Assembly (NCBI GenBank): GCA_030622295.1
Contig: JAUXGI010000057.1
Coordinates: 1 to 6,718 of the forward strand
DNA: 6,718 nt
Source: Planctomycetota bacterium
Lineage (GTDB): Bacteria > Planctomycetota > B129-G9
Direction: 5' to 3'
The notes below the pieces were generated by a model. The model worked only from the letters and a program-made list of their open reading frames with translations, made no database searches and was not told where the DNA came from. Below, one piece after another: positions 1 to 5,529 of the stretch. The translations under genes and the position numbers were made by a program. The stretch's first letter is position 1. Every line of letters begins with the position of its first letter.

Positions 1-2114
1 GGCGAGGTCTCCTCGAGCCCGTCAAGACCCTCATAAATGAAGGCAAAGGCGGCGTCGCAGACGTCCTGCGGGTCAGGCCCCGGGCGCACCGCACCGCTGT
101 CGAGCGCCGCCCGGGCCGCCGCGGCCGCCACCGTCGGCGTCACCCGAATGTCCAGAGCCGACGGAACAAAATTACGGATATCGAGTTCATCCTCGGGAAT
201 GCTTTCGGCCAGCGCCTTCGAGACGGCCAGTTTCATCTCGTCATTAATTTCTTTAGCCCTTACGCCGAGCGCCCCGCGAAAGATGCCCGGAAAGACCAGC
301 GCGTTGTTCACCTGGTTGGGGAAGTCGCTGCGACCGGTCGCGACCACGCTGGCGCCGGCGGCTCTCGCCTCGTCCGGCATTATCTCCGGCACGGGATTCG
401 CCAGGGCGAACACGACAGGGTTCTCCGCCATTGAGCCTACCATTTCCCGTGTGACGCAGTTTCCGGTGGACAGGCCGATAAAGATGTCGCGCCCCTTTAT
501 TGCCTCGGCTATGCCGCCTTTGATGCCCGCCTTGTTGGTCAGTTTCGCCATCTCGCGCTTTTCATCGTTCATGTTTTCCTCGCGGCCGTCGCAGATTATA
601 CCGGCAGTGTCGCACAACACCACGTCCTTGAACCCGTACTTGAGCAACATCCGGGTGACGGTGATCCCTGCCGCGCCCGCGCCGTTCACGGCCACGGTCG
701 AGCCGCCCGCGTCCCTGCCCGTCAATTTGAGCGCGTTGATGAGCCCCGCCAGCACCACTGAGGAGGTCCCGTGCTGGTCGTCGTGAAATACGGGCATGTC
801 AATTTTCCCCTGGAGTCTTCTTTCGAGTTCAAAACACTTGGGTGCCTGTATATCCTCCAGATTCACTCCGCCGTATGTGTGGGACACCATGGAGATGATT
901 TTTTGGATTTTGGCGACATTCTGCGTGGCCAGGACCAGCGGATGTGCGTTGACGCCGGCGAGCGTTCTGAAGAGTACGCACTTGCCTTCCATCACGGGCA
1001 GTGCGGCCGGTCCGCCGAGGTTTCCCAGGCCCAGCACCGCGCTGCCGTCGGAAATCACGGCCACGGTGTTGTCCTTTGCAGTGTACTCGTGCAAACGCTC
1101 GGGATGGGCCGCTATCTCTTCAGCGGCGTAGAGGGCGCCCTGGCCGGCAATCATGTTGAGCGAGGCACGGTCAACTATGCGGGCCCTTGCCCGGGTGCGG
1201 GTGGTACCGCGGTGCCTGCGGTAGAGGTCCAGCGCCGCCTGCATCAGATGCTCATTGTCGTACGGGACAGCGGGCGATTCGACGGTCGCGCCGTGCCCTT
1301 CATAGACGATATTGTGGACTCGCGCGGCAAGGGCATCGGCGTCCACCTTTCTTCGGCCGGTCCCGCTGGCGTGGAAGGCGTCGGCACAAACACGGCCCAC
1401 GCGTTCCGCCAGGCCAAAATTAATCGCCCCTGCCGAAAACCCGCCCATCGACTTCAACGCATCGTCTATTTCCCTCCCGGCGGCGTAATGAACGACGTGT
1501 GAAACATCGCGGGCGCTGCAGGCCACCAGTGCGTTCAGGAACCCCGGCATGGCCATGTAGGAATCGCAGAATTTCTGACGCGGCGTAAGTTCCCTTCGCC
1601 GGGCGAAGACCTCATCCAGCACGTCCTCGTAACGAACAAGGGGTATGTCCGGTTCGAACATGTCGGCCATCTCATCGTAAAACTCCTTGTTCAAGCCGAG
1701 GACCGCTATCGCCCCAAACGAGGGCGCGATGTTGGTGAGGAGGAAGCGAAAATCTTTCACGCTTTTGCACGTCGCACAAAGGGGATACGCGCTCAGCCCC
1801 CCGAGTTCGCTGAGCATCGCGGCCTCGCCCTCGAGGATGGGCAGTACCGCCTGCGGCCCGATGTCCCCCAGGTCCAGTACGTCGCTGCCGTTGGAGACCA
1901 GCGCCAGGCTCTCGCCCCTGGAGGTGTATATGAACGCGTCGTCCGGGTTGGCCTGTATCATCTTGCACGGTTCCGCCACACCCGGAGTGTATACCATGCT
2001 CAGGCCGTATTTGTCGCGCACGGGCACCTTGCTGTCCGTACCGAGCACTCCCCGGTACAGTTTTCTGAACCTGAGCATGCGTATTTTCTTCTGTTTCTCA
2101 GATAACATCGGCAT
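1..2114 (-). CDS. Malic enzyme with internally duplicated, degenerate N-terminal copy (3' end beyond window)
   Basis: Oxidative decarboxylation of malate to pyruvate with NAD(P)+, in the cytoplasm. 704 codons are visible and the gene runs off the left edge. Residues about 291-704 form a recognisable bacterial malic enzyme: catalytic Lys378 (VMEGKCVLF), metal ligands Glu420-Asp421 (NLEDI) and Asp445-Asp446 (HDDQHGT), Rossmann loop GAGAAG at 478-483, then ANPVPEI (572-578) and NQVNNALVFPGIFRG (600-614). Residues 1-290 resemble a second malic domain: YTPGVAEPC (42-50) and SNGSDVLDLGDIGP (74-87), but EGE replaces EGK at 95-97 and the LED and HDD motifs are lost. Residues about 211-280 resemble the enzyme's own C-terminal tail, so copy 1 seems to lack only the NAD-binding domain. 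In copy 2 the YTPG site reads IAGQG (322-326). Asp502 after the second Rossmann strand hints at NAD over NADP (inference). ATG at 2114 and ATG at 2108 both follow GGGGG (spacers 4 and 10); the choice is open. This is not the MaeB type, which carries a C-terminal phosphotransacetylase domain; none begins within the visible part. Confidence 0.93.
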   Translation of the reverse strand, partial: MPMLSEKQKKIRMLRFRKLYRGVLGTDSKVPVRDKYGLSMVYTPGVAEPCKMIQANPDDAFIYTSRGESLALVSNGSDVLDLGDIGPQAVLPILEGEAAMLSELGGLSAYPLCATCKSVKDFRFLLTNIAPSFGAIAVLGLNKEFYDEMADMFEPDIPLVRYEDVLDEVFARRRELTPRQKFCDSYMAMPGFLNALVACSARDVSHVVHYAAGREIDDALKSMGGFSAGAINFGLAERVGRVCADAFHASGTGRRKVDADALAARVHNIVYEGHGATVESPAVPYDNEHLMQAALDLYRRHRGTTRTRARARIVDRASLNMIAGQGALYAAEEIAAHPERLHEYTAKDNTVAVISDGSAVLGLGNLGGPAALPVMEGKCVLFRTLAGVNAHPLVLATQNVAKIQKIISMVSHTYGGVNLEDIQAPKCFELERRLQGKIDMPVFHDDQHGTSSVVLAGLINALKLTGRDAGGSTVAVNGAGAAGITVTRMLLKYGFKDVVLCDTAGIICDGREENMNDEKREMAKLTNKAGIKGGIAEAIKGRDIFIGLSTGNCVTREMVGSMAENPVVFALANPVPEIMPDEARAAGASVVATGRSDFPNQVNNALVFPGIFRGALGVRAKEINDEMKLAVSKALAESIPEDELDIRNFVPSALDIRVTPTVAAAAARAALDSGAVRPGPDPQDVCDAAFAFIYEGLDGLEETS

Positions 2115-2118
2115 GTTT

Positions 2119-2126
2119 CCCCCTTT
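2119..2126 (-). promoter_or_regulatory. Ribosome binding site of the malic enzyme gene
   Basis: The minus strand reads AAAGGGGG here. It lies 4 bases before the ATG at 2114 and 10 bases before the in-frame ATG at 2108, so it supports either start without deciding between them. Confidence 0.5.
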
Positions 2127-2158
2127 GTCTGTCTGGCGTTCCGCCCGCCGCATTTACG

Positions 2159-2187
2159 ATGAAAAGTGCCATGTGTCGGAGTGTCAA
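2159..2187 (-). promoter_or_regulatory. Predicted sigma-70-type promoter of the malic enzyme gene
   Basis: On the minus strand a perfect TTGACA (2187-2182) is followed by a 17-base spacer and TTTCAT (2164-2159), a 4/6 match to TATAAT. The predicted transcript start is near 2152, giving a leader of about 38 bases before ATG 2114. The position in the 112-base gap after the nuclease gene suggests that the malic enzyme is transcribed independently. The -35 box overlaps three GTGTC repeats spaced 8 bases apart (see separate entry). Confidence 0.5.
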
Positions 2188-2195
2188 GGTGTCAC
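2172..2195. repeat. Three GTGTC repeats at 8-base spacing over the -35 region
   Basis: The plus strand reads TGTGTCGG, AGTGTCAA and GGTGTCAC back to back, so GTGTC recurs exactly every 8 bases. On the minus strand this is GACAC three times, the middle copy forming part of the predicted TTGACA box of the malic enzyme promoter. It could be a small operator, but 8 bases is less than one helical turn and chance is not excluded. A perfect 7-base tandem repeat (TTTCAGG twice, 2197-2210) lies immediately beside it. Confidence 0.3.
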
Positions 2196-2226
2196 ATTTC
2201 AGGTTTCAGGTATCCAATGTTCGGTA

Positions 2227-3201
2227 TCATCTTGCCCTGATTACCTCGCCGCGGTCCACGCCGGCGGCATCCCAGGCCGGCTGGATGTCGGACAGGAAGC
2301 GCCGTGCGTCGCGTGGATAACCCGCCGTGGGCCGCAGGCCCGGCACTCGTTCCCGCCAGTAAGCGTTGAAGGAGCACATGAAGCACTCACGCACGTACTT
2401 GCTGACCATGGAAGCAAGAGCCGCCGCCAGGCAGGTATCTTCGGCCTTTTCAATGAACGCAAGCCGCATGACGCCCTCGCCGGCGTGTATTTCGTATTCG
2501 CTGCGCCTCTCTTCTTCCCTGATGACGTCAATCCGTAACATGGGAAAAGCCTGACAGAGCAGAGGCCCGTAATAACGCCGCCCGCCCTGTCTGTCGGCAA
2601 CGATTCTTATACCTTTCCTGCCGTAGAGATGCAAGAGGCGTCTTATCAGTGACAGTGTCTCCTCAAACAGCACTGTCGCCTTATTTCCGCGTTGTTCGAA
2701 CAGGCGGTTGAGTTTTGGCGGATGAACGGGATTGACGGCGATATCGCGGAGCGTGATTCGCCTTTTTGACATGGCGGCCCCCAGTCTTGCGGCGGCCTGC
2801 GATACGTCTTCCGGATTGGCGGCCAGCGGCAGCGGAACGACCAGGTCGGCATACCAGGGCTGCGAGTCGCACGGCTCGCCGAAGTGATGGCACAGATTCC
2901 TGAGAAGAACGTCAAAAGCCTTGACCTCCGAGATACCGCTTGCCTTCAGGCAGGCGAGCACTCCCCTCTCCAGCCTGCCCGGGCCCGCGGAGGGCGTGTA
3001 CAATTTCTTGCTGTCGGCAATCTGGATGCGGCCCGACCTGCACGCCCTGCGACACACCGTCCCGCGCAGCGACTGCCACAGCGATTGCTCCGGCCGGGGT
3101 GTCTCAAACACGACCGACGTAATCACCAGCGGGCCCAACAGCGGGCCGTACCCCGCCTCATCGATGCCTGCCACGTAATGTGTGGACTCATTGGACGTCA
3201 C
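2227..3201 (-). CDS. Long divergent RNase HII-like nuclease
   Basis: 324 residues, clearly longer than typical RNase HII (about 200). It has the RNase HII hallmark GIDEAGYGPLLGP (12-24) with Asp14 and Glu15 as the first two acidic residues, DSKKL (63-67), a probable third acid Asp203 in VADRQGGRRYYG, and a fourth acid Asp255 in KAEDTCLAAALASMVSKYVR, which matches the family's KxDxxxxxIAAASIxAKxxR block. PTAGYPRDARRF (291-302) matches the family's C-terminal GYPT region. The family cleaves RNA in RNA-DNA hybrids and removes misincorporated ribonucleotides with two metal ions; that activity here is inferred. Two insertions stand out: about 68-195 between DSKKL and the third acid, and about 204-254 between the third and fourth acids, where canonical enzymes have only some 18 residues. 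GTG at 3201 is chosen because AGGGG precedes it by 5 bases and DEAG falls at the usual distance from the start. The upstream TTG at 3291 would translate the palindromic repeat. It may be a PVC-type family of unproven function rather than the housekeeping RnhB. Confidence 0.82.
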   Translation of the reverse strand: MTSNESTHYVAGIDEAGYGPLLGPLVITSVVFETPRPEQSLWQSLRGTVCRRACRSGRIQIADSKKLYTPSAGPGRLERGVLACLKASGISEVKAFDVLLRNLCHHFGEPCDSQPWYADLVVPLPLAANPEDVSQAAARLGAAMSKRRITLRDIAVNPVHPPKLNRLFEQRGNKATVLFEETLSLIRRLLHLYGRKGIRIVADRQGGRRYYGPLLCQAFPMLRIDVIREEERRSEYEIHAGEGVMRLAFIEKAEDTCLAAALASMVSKYVRECFMCSFNAYWRERVPGLRPTAGYPRDARRFLSDIQPAWDAAGVDRGEVIRAR

Positions 3202-3206
3202 GCTTT

Positions 3207-3211
3207 CCCCT
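3207..3211 (-). promoter_or_regulatory. Ribosome binding site deciding the GTG start of the nuclease
   Basis: The minus strand reads AGGGG, then AAAGC, then GTG at 3201. This is a good Shine-Dalgarno sequence at a normal 5-base distance. It supports the internal GTG over the upstream TTG at 3291, whose reading frame runs through a dispersed palindromic repeat. Confidence 0.65.
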
Positions 3212-3222
3212 ATTATATGGGC

Positions 3223-3283
3223 GAGGGGGTCAGACGCTGAGGAGCCCCGACTTGTCGGGGCGGGAAGGGTCTGACTCCCCGAG
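3223..3283. repeat. Dispersed palindromic element, short copy
   Basis: The outer arms are GGGGGTCAGAC (3225-3235) and GTCTGACTCCCC (3269-3280), inverted with a one-base insertion. They enclose the hairpin GCCCCGACTTGTCGGGGC (3244-3261), an 8-bp stem. The first 27 bases (3223-3249) are identical to 5157-5183, and the right end (CGGGAAGGGTCTGAC, 3261-3275) matches 5279-5294 except for one A. It is therefore a shortened version of the 140-bp element at 5159-5298, lacking its centre. It lies in the 103-base gap between the ispH-ubiA stop and the nuclease start. There is no T-run after the hairpin on either strand, so it is not a standard intrinsic terminator, though the structure may still affect read-through. 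Confidence 0.8.
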
Positions 3284-3304
3284 CCGTGCAAATGTCATGA
3301 ACCA

Positions 3305-5056
3305 CTAAACGCGCATGAGCGCGCCGGAAACGGCGCAGGTGAGGCCCATGAGTATCAGGTTGCCGTCTGCCGCGAGGATGCTCATTGTTTCGCCCTTGAC
3401 GATTTTCTTCCGAACCAGGAATAAGGTCAAGAGAATATATGCCGGACTGAGCAGAAGGGCATACGCCGCATTTTCGTGTCCTTTACCCACGAACAGCCAG
3501 CGCCCCGGTGCCGCCAGGAAAAGCCCGGCCAGGAGCGCCGCGAGCAGAAGCAGCAATACGTTGGTCTTGTCCTGGCCCAGGAATATGGGCAGTGTCTCCC
3601 GGCCCAGGCGGCGGTCGCTGTAGATGTCCGCCATGTCAACAAGCACCGACTTCACCACGACCACTATGAACGCCGCTATGCCGGCAACGACGGCCGTGAA
3701 ATCATCACCCCCGCCGAAGTCGCGGGCAGCCAGGAACGGCACAAACACCACAATGGCCGTCCAACCGAGAGCGCTGAAGATGTCCTTGCTGCCGGGGATG
3801 TCCTTCAGACGACGAATGTGCAGGCGGCCCACGTGCATCGGTATGATGCGCACACTGTACATCATGCCCAGGCCGTATGCAATGACAAGGAAGAGCGTCA
3901 CTTCGAATCGCATGGTCAGGCTGATTGCAACGGAGACGGAAATAAGCGTCAGACTGGTCAGGATTAGTTTCAAGGCGTGACGCCGGTAGAAGCGAACACG
4001 CGTCGGTATGTGCAACTTATCCTCGCCTTCTTCAAAGACGCGATTGAGTGTGGAAGTCGCGAAGATGTAGCAGAACGCTATGAACAGCAAGCCCGGGTTA
4101 AGAGTGATGCCCTGCATGAAGCAGCACGCAAACGCCAGCGCTATCGCGGCGGCGCTGGAGTAAAGATTGCTCTCCACCAGGAAATCAAGGATGTGCCCGA
4201 ACAGCCGGCCCTTGCCCGCTCCCGAGATTCCCTCGAGACGCTTGATGACCTCCCCCGTTATCCACGACGGCGTTGATGCTCCGGCGGTCACTCCGACGGT
4301 CTCAAACCGTGAGATTTCTTCCATGTTCAGTTCCGCCGCGGTTTCTACGTGAAACGCGGGCACGCCCCGCTTGCGGCAGAGTTGCGCCAGGCGGCAGGTA
4401 TTGGCGCTGTGGTGGCCGCCCACGACGATTACCGCCTCGCACGTCCGGGCAAGCTGCAGCGCTTCTTCCTGGCGATTACGAGTGGCGCGGCAGATGCTCT
4501 GGAACGCCACTGCCCCGCTCGCGCGATTTTTGATGATGTCAACTATGGCTGAGTAGGCTTGCTCAACAAAGGTGGTCTGTGCAATGACCGCCACACGGTC
4601 GGCCAGTTCCAGTCTCTCGGCCTCATCGGCAGTGGCGATGACATCGCACCGGCCCGCGCAGTAACCTTTCAGGCCGGTGACTTCTGCGTGTTCCCTGTCG
4701 CCGACGATGATTATCTGGTATCCTTTCCCGCTGTATTCCCTGATGCGCTGCTGCGACTGCCTTACGTGCGGGCAGGTGGCGTCAACTACCTCAAAGCCCC
4801 TCTGGGCGAGTTCTTCCACTGTTTCCGGCGAGACTCCATGCGCCCGTATGACGACGCATGTGGGTTCGACCGAGCCGGCTTCTTCGAGCGGCTCTATGCC
4901 TTTGTCGCGGAGCATTTCCACGGCCTGCCGGTTGTGGATGAGCGGCCCGAGGGTGAATATTCGCGCGCCCTTCTCCTCACTCGATTTGAGGGCGATGTCC
5001 ATGGCCCGCTTGACGCCCATGCAAAAGCCGGCAGTTTTCGCCAGAATTATCTTCAT
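3305..5056 (-). CDS. ispH: IspH (HMBPP reductase) fused to UbiA-type membrane prenyltransferase
   Basis: 583 residues in one uninterrupted frame. Residues 1-275 are IspH, which reduces HMBPP to IPP and DMAPP in the MEP pathway using a [4Fe-4S] cluster. All three cluster cysteines are present: Cys12 (GFCMGV), Cys95 (ATCPHV) and Cys189 (SICRATRNRQ). Substrate residues His41, His73, His123, Glu125, Asn194, Ser217, Asn219 and Ser261 are also present. A linker (about 273-297) leads to about nine hydrophobic helices (near 299-316, 321-335, 361-380, 386-402, 427-444, 453-476, 499-516, 530-548, 558-580), the UbiA layout. The second Asp motif is intact: Asp474, Asp477, Asp481, then GRETLP (485-490). 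The first, normally NDxxDxxxD, is altered to Asn338-Arg339, Glu342, Asp346. UbiA enzymes move a prenyl chain onto an acceptor in the membrane; the acceptor here is unknown. ATG 5056 is chosen because IspH proteins begin exactly at MKIILA. The open frame continues back to a TTG at 5245, but that stretch is repeat sequence. No strong Shine-Dalgarno is seen. Confidence 0.93.
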   Translation of the reverse strand: MKIILAKTAGFCMGVKRAMDIALKSSEEKGARIFTLGPLIHNRQAVEMLRDKGIEPLEEAGSVEPTCVVIRAHGVSPETVEELAQRGFEVVDATCPHVRQSQQRIREYSGKGYQIIIVGDREHAEVTGLKGYCAGRCDVIATADEAERLELADRVAVIAQTTFVEQAYSAIVDIIKNRASGAVAFQSICRATRNRQEEALQLARTCEAVIVVGGHHSANTCRLAQLCRKRGVPAFHVETAAELNMEEISRFETVGVTAGASTPSWITGEVIKRLEGISGAGKGRLFGHILDFLVESNLYSSAAAIALAFACCFMQGITLNPGLLFIAFCYIFATSTLNRVFEEGEDKLHIPTRVRFYRRHALKLILTSLTLISVSVAISLTMRFEVTLFLVIAYGLGMMYSVRIIPMHVGRLHIRRLKDIPGSKDIFSALGWTAIVVFVPFLAARDFGGGDDFTAVVAGIAAFIVVVVKSVLVDMADIYSDRRLGRETLPIFLGQDKTNVLLLLLAALLAGLFLAAPGRWLFVGKGHENAAYALLLSPAYILLTLFLVRKKIVKGETMSILAADGNLILMGLTCAVSGALMRV

Positions 5057-5106
5057 TAGGCAACGTTGAAAGTAGAACCCGGATAGAACGATTCGTGCAT
5101 GTGCAG

Positions 5107-5134
5107 ATTCTATCAGCCATCTCCGAAAAGGCAA
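5107..5134 (-). promoter_or_regulatory. Predicted promoter of ispH-ubiA
   Basis: On the minus strand TTGCCT (5134-5129, 4/6 match to TTGACA) is followed by a 16-base spacer and TAGAAT (5112-5107, 5/6 match to TATAAT). Transcription would start near 5100, giving a leader of about 44 bases before ATG 5056. Identified by consensus alone. Confidence 0.42.
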
Positions 5135-5158
5135 GAACCCGGCAAGGCAGGGGGGGGA

Positions 5159-5298
5159 GGGGGTCAGACGCTGAGGAGCCCCGCCTCGCGGGGCCTTTTC
5201 CTCTCGCGCTTCCTGACAGCGGGAGCCGTTCCCGAAGCCATGCAAACCGGAAGTAAAAGAGGGGGCTGTGCCCCCCGACGGGAAAGGGTCTGACCCCC
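5159..5298. repeat. 140-bp element with perfect 11-bp terminal inverted repeats (MITE/REPIN-like)
   Basis: GGGGGTCAGAC (5159-5169) and GTCTGACCCCC (5288-5298) are exact reverse complements. Inside are two perfect hairpins: GCCCCGC-CTC-GCGGGGC (5178-5194) and GGGGGC-TGT-GCCCCC (5261-5275). The first hairpin is followed by CTTTTC and so resembles a plus-strand terminator, but no plus-strand gene lies upstream in the window. No target-site duplication is obvious, and 5151-5157 is a run of seven G. The element carries no protein of its own. A shorter copy lies at 3223-3283 and a partial inverted copy at 5387-5435. Terminal GGGGTCAGAC-type palindromes with internal hairpins suggest a non-autonomous element mobilised by a REP-associated (IS200-like) transposase elsewhere in the genome; that link is inference. 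Confidence 0.75.
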
Positions 5299-5323
5299 GT
5301 CAGCATCAGAGGCAACAGGCAAT

Positions 5324-5351
5324 CCGCCTGAGGCGGGCGGGCCTTGCCCGC
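5324..5351. repeat. Two adjacent triloop hairpins
   Basis: CCGCC-TGA-GGCGG (5324-5336) is directly followed by GCGGGC-CTT-GCCCGC (5337-5351). The second is followed by TCTTTC on the plus strand, which is too weak for a confident terminator. They belong to the series of at least six GC-rich hairpins with 3-base loops between 5178 and 5508. Confidence 0.55.
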
Positions 5352-5386
5352 TCTTTCACGTTCTACGCCTTCTGACCTCGACGGCC

Positions 5387-5435
5387 GCTCCCGAAGACAG
5401 CAAGCGCGAGAGGAAAAGACCCCACGAAGTGGGGC
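5387..5435 (-). repeat. Inverted partial copy of the dispersed element
   Basis: Read on the minus strand from 5435 to 5387, this matches 5178-5226 at 41 of 49 bases without gaps, including an identical 17-base CTTTTCCTCTCGCGCTT. Its hairpin CCCCAC-GAA-GTGGGG (5420-5434, plus strand) differs from the 5178 copy by a G-C pair changed to A-T on both sides of the stem, so pairing is kept. The two copies form an inverted pair in the divergent promoter region. This copy ends 15 bases before the predicted -35 box of the epimerase gene. Confidence 0.72.
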
Positions 5436-5450
5436 GGCGGGTGAAAAGGC

Positions 5451-5478
5451 TTTACTTGCGAAGGGCGCTTTGTTAAAT
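5451..5478 (+). promoter_or_regulatory. Predicted promoter of the nucleotide-sugar epimerase gene
   Basis: TTTACT (5451-5456) and TTAAAT (5473-5478) are separated by 16 bases; each box matches consensus at 4 of 6 positions. It is one of the few AT-rich patches in a GC-rich, hairpin-filled region. Transcription would start near 5485, about 45 bases before ATG 5530. A further hairpin, CCGCG-AAG-CGCGG (5496-5508), would then lie in the 5' leader just before the ribosome binding region. Confidence 0.42.
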
Positions 5479-5529
5479 TGCGCCGGCCCGTGTGACCGCG
5501 AAGCGCGGAGAGGGCAGATAGCGAGGAGC

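Noticed and set aside
37..1502. Two long plus-strand open frames (37-786 and 771-1502)
   Set aside because: They lie antisense to the malic enzyme, have low-complexity composition, and match no family. The opposite strand holds all the conserved malic enzyme motifs.
3212..3217. Perfect TATAAT on the minus strand just before the nuclease gene
   Set aside because: There is no -35 box at 16-18 bases (TCAGCG at 17), and transcription from it would start inside or after the AGGGG ribosome binding site.
3244..3261. Hairpin as intrinsic terminator of ispH-ubiA
   Set aside because: It has no T-run on the minus strand and belongs to a dispersed repeat, so it is not called a terminator.
3202..3291. 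Upstream TTG start adding 30 residues to the nuclease
   Set aside because: The extension translates the palindromic repeat. GTG at 3201 has a proper ribosome binding site and the usual distance to DEAG.
4182..4240. Possibility that IspH and UbiA are two genes joined by a sequencing error
   Set aside because: Both domains share one frame, the linker contains no stop, and no obvious separate start with a ribosome binding site was seen. Read data would still be needed for full certainty.
5178..5200. GC hairpin followed by CTTTTC as a plus-strand terminator
   Set aside because: No plus-strand gene lies upstream to terminate, and the feature is an internal part of the repeat.
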